64,000 bases of DNA, from NCBI GenBank assembly GCA_025350695.1, contig JANXXI010000092.1, forward strand, positions 1 through 64,000. Direction: 5' to 3'. Below the pieces are notes generated by a model. The model worked only from the letters and a program-made list of their open reading frames with translations, was not told the DNA's origin and did not search any database. This DNA is from Acidobacteriota bacterium (GTDB lineage: Bacteria; Acidobacteriota; Terriglobia; Bryobacterales; Bryobacteraceae). A program made the position numbers and the translations under genes. Shown piece by piece: positions 1-8,007 of the stretch (its first letter is position 1; each line of letters starts with the position of its first letter).

Positions 1-37
1 CAGCGGAAGGCCGATTTTTGCATTGAGAACTATCGTA

Positions 38-376
38 CTAAGTTGGAGAGCCGGAAATGTGTGAGGGACATGAGCGAGGCGTGGCCGAGTGATAAACCAG
101 CTGGTATGGAAAGAATGTTGCTGGAATCCGTGATGGAGTAACATCCTTATTGGAGACATCGGGGCCGACCACTGGCAGGCTTCGCAATTCAGCTAACGCC
201 AGTTCTGCGGCTTTTCGTTTTTTGGTCAATTGCGCGTTTGCCTTGACCCGTTCAATCGCCAATTGAGACCGGACCGCGATGGCGATGGCGTCGGCAATAG
301 AAGTCTTGGTTAGGGTCGCCAATTCGCGAATGTTCATGGCGACATCGGGGCGTTTGGTTTGGATTGGGCTTGGCAT
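38..376 (-). CDS. VapB-like (Rv0623-type) antitoxin, probable
   Basis: A 112-residue protein. Its first 70 residues resemble the Rv0623/PSK family of type II antitoxins: a short N-terminal strand, then 'IRELATLTKTSIADAI' like the ribbon-helix-helix region, a basic helix, and an ending close to 'LRSLPVVGPD' where family members finish. The ATG at 376 is chosen because AAGGTG lies about 5 nt upstream and this start leaves 2 nt after the upstream nucleotidase stop; an ATG at 400 would overlap that gene. The last 40 residues are not family-like and may be a shifted or replaced tail. A VapC toxin would be expected directly downstream, but the 37 nt left in the window show none. Family assignment is moderate; activity is unknown. 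Confidence 0.5.
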   Translation of the reverse strand: MPSPIQTKRPDVAMNIRELATLTKTSIADAIAIAVRSQLAIERVKANAQLTKKRKAAELALAELRSLPVVGPDVSNKDVTPSRIPATFFPYQLVYHSATPRSCPSHISGSPT

Positions 377-378
377 GA

Positions 379-2007
379 TCACCTTAAGAGCAGCCGCCAA
401 TTGTTATCCGGCTCGGACGGCAGCACTTTCTTTTCGCGGAAGTAGTCAATCATCATTTCGCGGATCTCCATGCCGGAGCGCCAGACGATGGGAGCGTTCT
501 TAAACATGCTATAGCCCGCACTGCCGCCGGAGCGATAGTTGTTTAAAGCGATGCGGAGTTTTTGGTTCATGTCGAGCGGCTGACCGTTGTACTTCAGATT
601 GACGATGCGGTCTCCTTCGGGGCGGCGCAGGTCGACTTCGTATTCGACGCCCTGGGCAGTGTCGTAATTGAAGCCAATCACTTTGGGATTAGTTTGCGGT
701 TCGCCGGGACAGCCGCCGTCGGGACACTGCAGGAAGTAGCGCGCCGCGTTTTCGAGGGCATCCTTCACCATTTGACCGTTCCCTTCTATGGCGTAGAGTT
801 CGTTGTCGTAGATGTAGAGTGACGCAAGTTCGCGGACGGTTACCGGGCCCTTAGGGAAGTTAACGCCGGTGTTGAACAGGCTTGCAAACGACACGTCAGC
901 TTTGGCGGATTGGAGTTGCACTTCGTGGATCATGTCGACCAGGACGGTGTCCATTTCGCGGGCGTGGGCGCCTCGCATGGTGGTTGGGGATTCGGCGACC
1001 GGCGCGCTGAGATACTGCTCGGCGTGATCATGGTAGGGCTTGGCGAGGGCCATCACTTTTGGGTCGGCAACGGTTGTGTTTGTGACGGGGATTATGCGGC
1101 TATCCTTGTTTTTTATTTTCAAGTTACCAGAGGAACCTTCGAGCGTTAGATTAACCTGGGCTAGGGAGCCGCCCCAGTTTTTCGCCTGTACGAGGAGGAC
1201 GTTTCCGATTTTATGTCCGGCCAGTTGTTGGTGAGTGTGTCCGAAGAAAATGACGTCGATGCCTGGGACTTCCGTGGCTATTTGGTAGATCATGTTTTCC
1301 CCGGCGGCTTCACCGGTTTTGATTTGGCCGGTTGCCATGTCGCGGTCGAGGCCGGCGTGGGCTATGACGACTACAACGTCGGGCTTGGTGCTTTTTCGCA
1401 TTTCGTCCAAGGCTTGACGAACGGCTTCCGGGCCACCGATCCAACGATAGCCTTTGTAGTTTTCCGGCTTTTCCCAGATGGGGATGGCGGGCGTGGTGAT
1501 GCCGATGATTCCGACTTTTACTCCCGACACCGTTTTGACGATCCACCCTTGGAACGGCTTGACCGTGGCTCCTTCAATTGTCCTGGTGTTGGCGGAAAGC
1601 CAGGGAAACTTTGCCTGACCTCGAGCGGTGATCATATTCTTCAGCCCGTAATTCAGTTCGTGATTGCCCATGGCCATGGCGTCGTAGCGGAGGTAATTCA
1701 TGGCGGACATCATGGGGTCAATGGCAGTGGTCTTGCCGGATCGCACATCCATTTGGTGGACCGTTTCGAGAGGCGAGCCTTGGATGGTGTCGCCGCAATC
1801 GAGCAGCAAGGCGTTAGGGTCTTGACGGCGGGCTTCGTGAATGAGCGTGGCGATTTTGGCGAGTCCACGGGCCGCGGGTTTAGCCGTGTAGTAGTCGTAG
1901 GGAAGGATGTTGCCGTGGAGATCGGTGGTGGAAAGGAGCGTTATTTCCACGGCGGAGGCGGTGAGGGTGGCAAGCGAAAGGGAGGCGAGAATGCGAAATA
2001 GATCCAT
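379..2007 (-). CDS. Exported bifunctional metallophosphatase/5'-nucleotidase (UshA/CpdB family)
   Basis: The 542-residue product has a signal peptide (residues 1-19, ending TASA). It carries the full calcineurin-like metal-binding series: DLHG at 29-32, GDTIQGSP at 72-79, GNHELNYG at 114-121, AHAGLD at 216-221 and GHTH at 256-259. A 5'-nucleotidase C-terminal domain follows. UshA/CpdB proteins hydrolyse nucleotides, cyclic nucleotides or UDP-sugars in the periplasm for phosphate and nucleoside scavenging; the exact substrate cannot be read from the sequence. The ATG at 2007 fits the signal peptide better than the in-frame start at 2049, which would overlap the divergent cyclophilin gene. The two genes are only 31 bp apart, so their promoters must overlap. 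Confidence 0.9.
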   Translation of the reverse strand: MDLFRILASLSLATLTASAVEITLLSTTDLHGNILPYDYYTAKPAARGLAKIATLIHEARRQDPNALLLDCGDTIQGSPLETVHQMDVRSGKTTAIDPMMSAMNYLRYDAMAMGNHELNYGLKNMITARGQAKFPWLSANTRTIEGATVKPFQGWIVKTVSGVKVGIIGITTPAIPIWEKPENYKGYRWIGGPEAVRQALDEMRKSTKPDVVVVIAHAGLDRDMATGQIKTGEAAGENMIYQIATEVPGIDVIFFGHTHQQLAGHKIGNVLLVQAKNWGGSLAQVNLTLEGSSGNLKIKNKDSRIIPVTNTTVADPKVMALAKPYHDHAEQYLSAPVAESPTTMRGAHAREMDTVLVDMIHEVQLQSAKADVSFASLFNTGVNFPKGPVTVRELASLYIYDNELYAIEGNGQMVKDALENAARYFLQCPDGGCPGEPQTNPKVIGFNYDTAQGVEYEVDLRRPEGDRIVNLKYNGQPLDMNQKLRIALNNYRSGGSAGYSMFKNAPIVWRSGMEIREMMIDYFREKKVLPSEPDNNWRLLLR

Positions 2008-2024
2008 AGTGGTGCAATCCAAGT

Positions 2025-2030
2025 TATAAT
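2025..2030 (+). promoter_or_regulatory. Consensus -10 box (TATAAT) of the cyclophilin gene
   Basis: A perfect TATAAT ends 8 nt before the cyclophilin ATG at 2039, and no Shine-Dalgarno lies between them. Transcription would start at or a few bases before the start codon, implying a leaderless or near-leaderless mRNA. No clear -35 is visible because the upstream region is the start of the divergent nucleotidase gene. The box is seen; promoter function is inferred. Confidence 0.45.
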
Positions 2031-2038
2031 TCAGTTTT

Positions 2039-2863
2039 ATGCGTACCAATCTATTGTCTCGTATTCTGTTCCCGGTTGGCCTATGTGCGGCCGTTTTTGG
2101 GCAGGCTCCGGCTGTTGCGCCGGCGAAGCCCGCAGTGGCGGCCGTTAAGCCCGTGGTTCCTCCGGCGCCTAAACGTGAGCCGGGTCTTTATTGTGATATG
2201 ACCATCACCCAAGGTGGCGTGAAAATGGGGGTTATCACTATGATGCTATTTGAGAAAGAGTCGCCCATTACGGTGAAGAATTTCTCGGATTTAGCGATGG
2301 GGCGCAAGGAGTATGTGAATCCTAAGACGCGATTGAAGAGTCGGCTTCCATTTTATAACGGACTGATTTTCCATCGGGTGATACCTACATTCATGATCCA
2401 AGGCGGCGATCCTACGGGGACTGGCATGGGCGGCACGGAAGCAATTCCGGATGAGTTTCACCCGACCTTAAAGTTTGATGTTCCCGGTCGTTTGGCCATG
2501 GCCAATGCGGGTCCGAATACGGGCAGTTCGCAGTTTTTCATCACGGAAGGGACACCAACTCATTTGAATGGGAAGCACACCATTTTCGGACAAGTGATTT
2601 CTGGTCAAGAACTTGTGGAGAAGATCGCAAGGGTTCCAACAGGGGAGAGGGATAAGCCAAATATCCCCGTGGTGATGTCGTCGGTGCGCGTGTATCGTGA
2701 GCCGCAAACTCCTGCTCCGAAACCGACCGCTCCGAAGCCGGCTGCACCGAAGCCAGCGGCTCCAAAACCAGCCGTGGCGGCTCCAAAACCAGCGGTGGCG
2801 GCTCCAAAACCTGCCGCAGCTAAGCCTACCGTGGCGGCGCCGAAGCCTGCTGCGGTGAAATAG
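2039..2863 (+). CDS. Exported cyclophilin-type peptidyl-prolyl isomerase with Ala-Pro-Lys tail
   Basis: A 274-residue protein: signal peptide (1-22), an Ala/Pro/Lys linker, a cyclophilin domain (about 47-225), then a roughly 50-residue tail of APKP/AAPKP repeats. The core has the family landmarks 'FHRVIPTFMIQGGDPTGTG', 'NAGPNTGSSQFFI' and 'HTIFGQV'. Such enzymes isomerise X-Pro bonds during folding of exported proteins, here presumably in the periplasm. The low-complexity tail resembles proline-rich cell-wall or periplasm-spanning linkers, but its role is unknown. It is divergent from the nucleotidase gene, with a -10 box just upstream of the ATG. Confidence 0.92.
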   Translation: MRTNLLSRILFPVGLCAAVFGQAPAVAPAKPAVAAVKPVVPPAPKREPGLYCDMTITQGGVKMGVITMMLFEKESPITVKNFSDLAMGRKEYVNPKTRLKSRLPFYNGLIFHRVIPTFMIQGGDPTGTGMGGTEAIPDEFHPTLKFDVPGRLAMANAGPNTGSSQFFITEGTPTHLNGKHTIFGQVISGQELVEKIARVPTGERDKPNIPVVMSSVRVYREPQTPAPKPTAPKPAAPKPAAPKPAVAAPKPAVAAPKPAAAKPTVAAPKPAAVK

Positions 2864-2874
2864 CGCTTGTGGTT

Positions 2875-2888
2875 ATTACCTGGGTAAT
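2875..2888. promoter_or_regulatory. Palindrome ATTACC-TG-GGTAAT upstream of vapBC, candidate operator
   Basis: A perfect 6-bp inverted repeat with a 2-bp centre lies 13 bp before the vapB start, followed by an AT-rich stretch including TATAAA. VapB/AbrB-type antitoxins usually autoregulate by binding palindromes overlapping their own promoter, and this one is in the right place. Seen: the symmetry and position. Inferred: that VapBC binds it. Confidence 0.4.
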
Positions 2889-2901
2889 GTAATATAAATA
2901 T

Positions 2902-3177
2902 ATGGCGAGGACAGCGACTGTTCAAACAAAAATAACCACGCAAGGGCAGGTTTCTATTCCAACTAGTGTACGGGCCAAGCTCGGATTGAATCCTGGATCC
3001 GTGGTGGAGTGGGTAGAAGAAGCTGACGGCAAAATCACCGTTCGACGGGCTGGTTCCGTGACTTTTGCGGATATTCACAAGGCTGTGTTTGGCGATAAAA
3101 GGCCGCAGCGGGCAAGCCTTGAGGATATGAGGGAAGCTATCGAGCGGCACGTAATCGAAGAATATGCGGGCGATTGA
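2902..3177 (+). CDS. vapB: AbrB/MazE-fold antitoxin of a VapBC pair
   Basis: A 91-residue protein with a SpoVT/AbrB swapped-hairpin DNA-binding domain at residues 10-50: 'TTQGQVSIPTSVRAKLGL', then 'PGSVVEWVEEADGKITV'. The C-terminal 40 residues would form the toxin-binding arm. Its 3' end overlaps the PIN-domain gene by 14 nt, the classic antitoxin-toxin layout giving translational coupling. The ATG at 2902 has no Shine-Dalgarno but an AT-rich -10-like stretch upstream, so leaderless translation is possible. A 14-bp palindrome just upstream may be the autoregulatory operator. Confidence 0.85.
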   Translation: MARTATVQTKITTQGQVSIPTSVRAKLGLNPGSVVEWVEEADGKITVRRAGSVTFADIHKAVFGDKRPQRASLEDMREAIERHVIEEYAGD

Positions 3178-3544
3178 TACGAATGTCCTTGTTCGTTTGA
3201 TCGCCCAAGACGATGAGGCTCAGTTCCAGGCGGCGGAATCCTTCACTAAGGGTGGAGTTTGGGTATCTACCGTCGCATTCATCGAGTCGATCTGGGTGCT
3301 TAGGAGCTTTTATAAGCTTAAGCCGAAAGAACTTGGAACGGCTATTGAGCTTCTGCTGATGCAACGTGACCTCTCTTTTGAAAATAGAGCAGCCGTCGAA
3401 GCGGCCTTGCAGCTCTTTCTTGAAAGGCCAACTCTGGGTTTCAACGATTGCATGATACTCAAGCTTGCCGAAAAGGCTGGACATCTGCCATTAGGTACAT
3501 TTGACAAAGATCTGTCGAAGCTGGAAGGGGCGCGGAAACTTTAG
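3164..3544 (+). CDS. vapC: PIN-domain ribonuclease toxin VapC
   Basis: A 126-residue PIN-domain protein with the acidic metal-binding set in place: D5 in 'AIDTNVLVRL', E41 in 'FIESIWVL', D95 in 'FNDCMI' and D114 in 'TFDKDL'. VapC toxins are Mg-dependent endoribonucleases that cut tRNA or rRNA and are neutralised by the VapB encoded directly upstream (14-nt overlap). Length is normal and no catalytic residue is missing, so the toxin is probably functional. It converges on the following minus-strand gene, and the two stop codons overlap (TTAG). Confidence 0.88.
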   Translation: MRAIDTNVLVRLIAQDDEAQFQAAESFTKGGVWVSTVAFIESIWVLRSFYKLKPKELGTAIELLLMQRDLSFENRAAVEAALQLFLERPTLGFNDCMILKLAEKAGHLPLGTFDKDLSKLEGARKL

Positions 3545-4140
3545 TCGAGCGGGAGTTCGAAGAAGAACAGTGGTTTCCCGCTTTGAGCACGTTTCAAACC
3601 GTGGATGAGGACCTTCGATCCGTGGCCTGTTCCTGTTTGGAAATATACGAAACCGTAGGCAAACTCACCTGGTGGCAGCATCTTGGCTGCAAAGCTGCGT
3701 TCCACGAAATCTTGAGGATTGAATACGTTTTTCTTGACCTTTATTCCGGCTCCTGGAATGCGGCTTGGGCCGACCCTGCCTTGGCTTGCTCCACGAATGT
3801 AGGCGACATCAATGGGGGGAATGGCTTCCAGTTTTTGACGAGTTGAGCCGATGAACTCAACGAGCATACTTTGAAGGGAAATGGTTTCGGTTCCTTCGTT
3901 CTTAATCATTACCAAAACCGGAAGAATGCCATTGTCGTAAGGGTTGGCTTTTCCGCCGAACAAAGGCTTAGCGCGATCTGCATCAATGTATGGAGTTACG
4001 GCCATGGACACCTGTTCGGCCGTGACTTTTTGAGGGTGCTTCGCCAGGTCCTCTTCGGTGACCTTGAATTCTGTTTTCTTGTTGACCGCCAGGGCCATGG
4101 CTATACTCAAGGTAAGTAAAAGCGGCTTGCAAACTCTCAT
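3541..4140 (-). CDS. Hypothetical exported protein
   Basis: A 199-residue protein with an N-terminal signal sequence ('LLLTLSIAMALAV') and no domain I recognise. The mature part contains 'VLVMIKNEGTETISLQ', which reads like a beta-sandwich comparing added forces or terms, and a Gly-rich stretch near residue 115. It converges on vapC (4-nt tail overlap). Its 5' end overlaps the start region of the divergent Kdo transferase gene, so the two starts share DNA. It is probably periplasmic or outer-membrane associated; function unknown. Confidence 0.7.
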   Translation of the reverse strand: MRVCKPLLLTLSIAMALAVNKKTEFKVTEEDLAKHPQKVTAEQVSMAVTPYIDADRAKPLFGGKANPYDNGILPVLVMIKNEGTETISLQSMLVEFIGSTRQKLEAIPPIDVAYIRGASQGRVGPSRIPGAGIKVKKNVFNPQDFVERSFAAKMLPPGEFAYGFVYFQTGTGHGSKVLIHGLKRAQSGKPLFFFELPLD

Positions 4141-6502
4141 TTTTATCCTTTACCGCACGTTGCTGCTTGTGGGCTCGCCCTTCATCGTAGCTTATCTCGT
4201 ATATCGCGGGACAAAGGACCACCAGTACCTACGGTCACTTCCCGAGCGATTCGGATTCTTGCCTATTCGAGTGACGACGCCGGGCTCGATATGGTTGCAT
4301 GCGGTCTCGGTTGGCGAAGTGCTTTCAGCCGCTGGTCTGATAGGGAGGCTGCGGGCGGAGTTTCCCGATTCAAGAATTTACATTTCTGTTTCGACAATTG
4401 CAGGAAAGAAGCTTGCGGGGGAACGGTTGGAGAAAACGGTTGACGGTGTCTTTTACGCTCCCTTCGATTTCACGTTCGCCGTACGTCGGGTTTTGCGCGC
4501 CCTTGAGCCAGCCCTTGTAATTGTTATGGAGACGGAGATTTGGCCTAATTTATTTCATGAGGCGAAGCGATTTGGAGCACGGCTGGTGGTGGTGAATGGG
4601 CGCATCTCCGATCGGGCGTTGCCGCGGTATTCGCGATTGGCGTGGTTCTTTCAATTTGTGCTGCGGCTGGCGGACCGAATTTTGACACAGAGTCCACAAG
4701 ATACGGCGCGGTATCTTTCTTTGGGGGCTGACGCGGAAGCAGTGCTTGAAGTTGGGAATTTGAAGTACGACTTTAATGCATCTTCCGCTACTCCTCCGGC
4801 GCTTGTTGCCGATTTTGTGACATGCTGCCGTCCCAGCCTCGTTCTGATTGCCGCCAGCACAATGCCTGGCCTGGACAGTAGCGATGTGGATGAGGATGAT
4901 GCTGTGATTGACGCCTATAAGGCGTGGTCTGTAGAGTTTCCCCGTCTCATGATGATTCTTGTGCCGCGGCGTCCGGATCGTTTTGATTTGGCGGCGGCCA
5001 AACTTTCAGCAGCCCGGATTCCATATTCGAGACGGTCAACATTGAAGGCGGCGGAGGAGTTGGCTTTGCCGGGGGTTTTACTGTTGGATTCGATGGGTGA
5101 ATTGGGTGGGTTGTTTCCGTTGGCTGACCTGGTGTTCATGGGCGGGACCATTGCGCGGCGCGGTGGGCATAACATTCTGGAGCCGGCTTCGTTTGGCAAG
5201 GCGGTGGTTGCCGGTCCCCACATGGAAAATTTCGCGGAGATTGCGCGGGACTTTACAGAAGTTGGTGGTCTAGCTCGTTTTGATAGGCAGGGAGAATTGG
5301 GGACTACTGTCGCGCGGTTGCTGGCGAATGTTGGGGAGCGCAAGCAGATTGGGGATCGGGCAAAGTTGCTGGCTGAATCAAAGCGCGGCGCTACGGATCG
5401 GATCATGTCTACTTTGCGGGAACAATATGATTTGGCGGCGCCACGCAAGGTTCGCTTTCTTTGGCGGCGATTATTTCTTACGCCGGTTGCTCAGATCTGG
5501 GGCTATGCATCGGCGTGGAATATTCGACGCCAGCAAACCAACGCAAGATCTGTAGAAACGCCTGTTATTTCCGTTGGTGGGTTGGGAATGGGTGGGGCGG
5601 GGAAGACGCCATTTGTTTTGTGGCTTGGGCGGAAGCTGCAGCAGGCCGGCGAGTCGCCCGCCTTTTTGACGCGTGGTTACCGCCGGCGCAGCGCGGAAAA
5701 GGTTTCTGTTTTTCCACCTGGACAGGAATGTCATACGTCGGTTACGGGGGAAGAGGCGCAGATTCTGTTGCGCAGCGGTGTGGGGCCAATTGGTATTTCC
5801 TCTAGCCGTTTGGAGGCTGCTGTTGCGTTGGAAAAGCAGTTCAACCCGTCGGTATTACTTCTTGACGATGGGTTTCAGCATGCGCGGATGAGGCGGAACG
5901 TCGACATTGTTCTAATCGACACGTTGGATCCGTTTTGTGGAGACGCTCCATTTCCATTGGGACGGCAGCGTGAATTTCCGGCAGCGTTGGGGCGCGCTTC
6001 AGTCTTGATTTTGACGAGGTGCGGAATGGGCCGCGGCTACAGGGGACTGATTGCGGAGTTGCGCGGATGGAACGCGAACGCGCCGTTGTTTCTTTCAAGA
6101 GTGAAAGCGTTTGCGTTGGTTGAGGCTTCGGGCGGACAGCGGTTTCCGCTGGAATTGTTCAAAGATAAACGGGTGGCTGCGTTTTGTGGATTAGGGAACC
6201 CGGCTTCTTTTTGGAAGTCGCTTGAGGAACTGGGTTACAACCCGGTGTACCGGTGGCGGTTCGGGGATCATCATCACTACAAGCCGGAGGAGTTGTCTCG
6301 CGTGGAAAAGCAGGCATTGGCAGAGGGGGCTGAGGTGCTAGTCACTACGCAGAAAGATTTTCTGAACTTGCCAACGCGTTGGCGGGAGGCTGCGCCGAAC
6401 TTACCCCTTTATTGGTTGGAGGTGGATTTAGAAGTGGAAGGAGAAGCGGAGTTGTTAGAGTTCGTGACCCTCCACATGAAGCAGAAGCCGCTTCACATGT
6501 AA
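4097..6502 (+). CDS. waaA-lpxK: Fused Kdo transferase (KdtA/WaaA) and lipid A 4'-kinase (LpxK)
   Basis: One 801-residue chain joins two enzymes of lipid A/inner-core assembly. Residues 10-445 are a GT30 Kdo transferase: N-terminal membrane helix, HAVSVGEV at 68-75 with the catalytic Glu, NGRISDRA, and HNILEP near 358-363. Residues 450-801 are LpxK: membrane-proximal helix, Walker A GGLGMGGAGKTP at 494-505, and DDGFQH at 590-595. LpxK phosphorylates the tetraacyl disaccharide at the inner membrane, and KdtA then adds Kdo to the product, so the fusion couples consecutive steps. The start is uncertain: ATG 4097 overlaps the divergent gene by 44 nt, and a TTG at 4127 downstream of AAGGTAAG would also keep the full family N terminus. 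The 3' end overlaps the alkyltransferase gene by 48 nt. Confidence 0.92.
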   Translation: MAILKVSKSGLQTLIFILYRTLLLVGSPFIVAYLVYRGTKDHQYLRSLPERFGFLPIRVTTPGSIWLHAVSVGEVLSAAGLIGRLRAEFPDSRIYISVSTIAGKKLAGERLEKTVDGVFYAPFDFTFAVRRVLRALEPALVIVMETEIWPNLFHEAKRFGARLVVVNGRISDRALPRYSRLAWFFQFVLRLADRILTQSPQDTARYLSLGADAEAVLEVGNLKYDFNASSATPPALVADFVTCCRPSLVLIAASTMPGLDSSDVDEDDAVIDAYKAWSVEFPRLMMILVPRRPDRFDLAAAKLSAARIPYSRRSTLKAAEELALPGVLLLDSMGELGGLFPLADLVFMGGTIARRGGHNILEPASFGKAVVAGPHMENFAEIARDFTEVGGLARFDRQGELGTTVARLLANVGERKQIGDRAKLLAESKRGATDRIMSTLREQYDLAAPRKVRFLWRRLFLTPVAQIWGYASAWNIRRQQTNARSVETPVISVGGLGMGGAGKTPFVLWLGRKLQQAGESPAFLTRGYRRRSAEKVSVFPPGQECHTSVTGEEAQILLRSGVGPIGISSSRLEAAVALEKQFNPSVLLLDDGFQHARMRRNVDIVLIDTLDPFCGDAPFPLGRQREFPAALGRASVLILTRCGMGRGYRGLIAELRGWNANAPLFLSRVKAFALVEASGGQRFPLELFKDKRVAAFCGLGNPASFWKSLEELGYNPVYRWRFGDHHHYKPEELSRVEKQALAEGAEVLVTTQKDFLNLPTRWREAAPNLPLYWLEVDLEVEGEAELLEFVTLHMKQKPLHM

Positions 6503-6970
6503 GTTGCAGCCGAATCCGCCGATGGTTCCATTGCCGGCGATGACGCGATGGCACGGGACAACAATCAAATGGTGGCAGGCGCTGACGGCTCCTCCGACGG
6601 CGCGAGCGGCCTTGGGTTTGTCGATGAAGCTGGCGAGGTCGCCATAGCTGAGAAGATCGCCGAAGGGAACGCGCATCAATCCAGTCCAAACGGTTTTTTG
6701 AAATTGGCTGCCATGGAATTCTAGAGGGATATCGAACGATTTTCTTTTTCGGGCGAAGTACTGCTTGGTTTGAGTCTCGACAACTTTGATTAAGGGTTCC
6801 TTCGCGTTTTCTTTCCACCCTATTGCGGGTAGGTCGTCTTTGAGGGTTTCCAACTGCCGCTGTTTGTCGCTGAGGTAACAAATTCTGTGTGTTGTGTTTT
6901 GGGCGACGGCGACCAACAGGTGTAAGTCTTTATGTGGCTTTAAGATGGCCCAATGGCCAGGAGTAGACAT
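6455..6970 (-). CDS. ogt: Methylated-DNA--protein-cysteine methyltransferase (Ogt/AGT)
   Basis: A 171-residue alkylguanine alkyltransferase that repairs O6-methylguanine by moving the methyl group onto its own cysteine. Visible features are the FQ.VW helix ('FQKTVWTGL'), 'VPFGDLLSYGDLA', 'AARAVGGAV', and the active site VVPCHRVI with acceptor C140. The C terminus ('GFGCNLHVKRLLLHVEG') fits the family's GGF..G...K..LL.LE ending. Its last 48 nt are antisense to the end of the Kdo transferase-LpxK gene. It is divergent from ispH with a 53-bp gap. Confidence 0.92.
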   Translation of the reverse strand: MSTPGHWAILKPHKDLHLLVAVAQNTTHRICYLSDKQRQLETLKDDLPAIGWKENAKEPLIKVVETQTKQYFARKRKSFDIPLEFHGSQFQKTVWTGLMRVPFGDLLSYGDLASFIDKPKAARAVGGAVSACHHLIVVPCHRVIAGNGTIGGFGCNLHVKRLLLHVEGHEL

Positions 6971-7003
6971 TGATGGGTTCCTTTCGCAAGATTCCTCGCT
7001 TGT

Positions 7004-7012
7004 TGGTATAAT
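7004..7012 (+). promoter_or_regulatory. Extended -10 promoter (TGGTATAAT) of the hopanoid operon
   Basis: TG-N-TATAAT, a perfect extended -10, ends 11 nt before the ispH ATG at 7024. No -35 match is evident, as is usual for extended -10 promoters, and no Shine-Dalgarno separates it from the ATG, so the leader would be about 5 nt or less. It is the only obvious promoter for the co-directional gene run to 15553. Confidence 0.6.
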
Positions 7013-7023
7013 ATTAACTTCTT

Positions 7024-8007
7024 ATGCCACAAATGAGGTCAGCTCGTCCAGCATCCATTGACAAGAAGATTTTGCTTCTAACGCCGCGCGGATTTTGCGC
7101 GGGAGTGGTGCGGGCGATTGACGTTGTGAAAATCGCCTTGGAAATTTACGGGCCGCCGATCTATGTACGCAAAGAAATCGTGCACAACCGGCATGTGGTG
7201 GAAGAGCTTCGGACGGCTGGCGCGATTTTTGTGGAAGAGCTTTCCGAAGTGCCCTCCGGCGGACGTACTATTTTCAGTGCTCACGGGGTATCCCCAGCGG
7301 TCAGGGTGGAAGCGGTTGATCGCGGGTTACAGGTGATTGACGCCACTTGTCCTCTTGTGACCAAGGTGCATTTGGAGGCCGTGAAGTTTGCAAGGCAGGA
7401 TCATACGATTGTCTTGATTGGTCACGAGAACCACGACGAAGTAATTGGAACATTGGGTGAAGCGCCGGAGCACATGGTGTTGGTTTCGAACGTGGAAGAT
7501 GTTGATAAGTTGCATGTAGATAATCCCGACAAAATGGCGTTTTTGACTCAGACTACTTTGAGCCTTGACGAAACGACAGATATAGTTAACCGGTTGCGCG
7601 AGCGGTTCCCGAAGATTAAGGGGCCGAAGTCGCAAGACATTTGCTACGCGACGGAAAACCGTCAGGTTGCCGTGAAAGCAGTGGCTCCGATGACGGATCT
7701 GCTGCTGGTTGTGGGTTCGAAGAACAGTTCCAATTCGCAACGGCTGGTGGAAGTTTGCCAGCGCTCCGGTGTGGCCTCGTATTTGGTGGATGACGAACAC
7801 GATGTGCAACTGGCTTGGCTGGAGAATGTCAATAGCGTGGCAATCACAGCTGGGGCATCGGCTCCAGAGCATCTTGTGGAACAATTGATTTCCTTCTTAC
7901 AAGCCAATGGCTTTGGAACATTGGAAGAGATTGAAATCAAGGAAGAGGACGTGCGATTCTCGCTGCCTCCGGAATTGACGCAGATTCAGGCCATTGCCTC
8001 CCTATGA
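7024..8007 (+). CDS. ispH: 4-hydroxy-3-methylbut-2-enyl diphosphate reductase
   Basis: A 327-residue IspH/LytB protein, the last enzyme of the MEP pathway, reducing HMBPP to IPP and DMAPP with a [4Fe-4S] cluster. The three cluster cysteines are present: C25 in 'PRGFCAGV', C109 in 'DATCPLV' and C207 in 'DICYATENRQ'. 'GHENHDEV' and the C-terminal 'VAITAGASAPEHLV' are also typical. Its stop overlaps the squalene-hopene cyclase start by 4 nt (ATGA), so precursor supply is translationally coupled to hopanoid synthesis. Confidence 0.97.
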   Translation: MPQMRSARPASIDKKILLLTPRGFCAGVVRAIDVVKIALEIYGPPIYVRKEIVHNRHVVEELRTAGAIFVEELSEVPSGGRTIFSAHGVSPAVRVEAVDRGLQVIDATCPLVTKVHLEAVKFARQDHTIVLIGHENHDEVIGTLGEAPEHMVLVSNVEDVDKLHVDNPDKMAFLTQTTLSLDETTDIVNRLRERFPKIKGPKSQDICYATENRQVAVKAVAPMTDLLLVVGSKNSSNSQRLVEVCQRSGVASYLVDDEHDVQLAWLENVNSVAITAGASAPEHLVEQLISFLQANGFGTLEEIEIKEEDVRFSLPPELTQIQAIASL

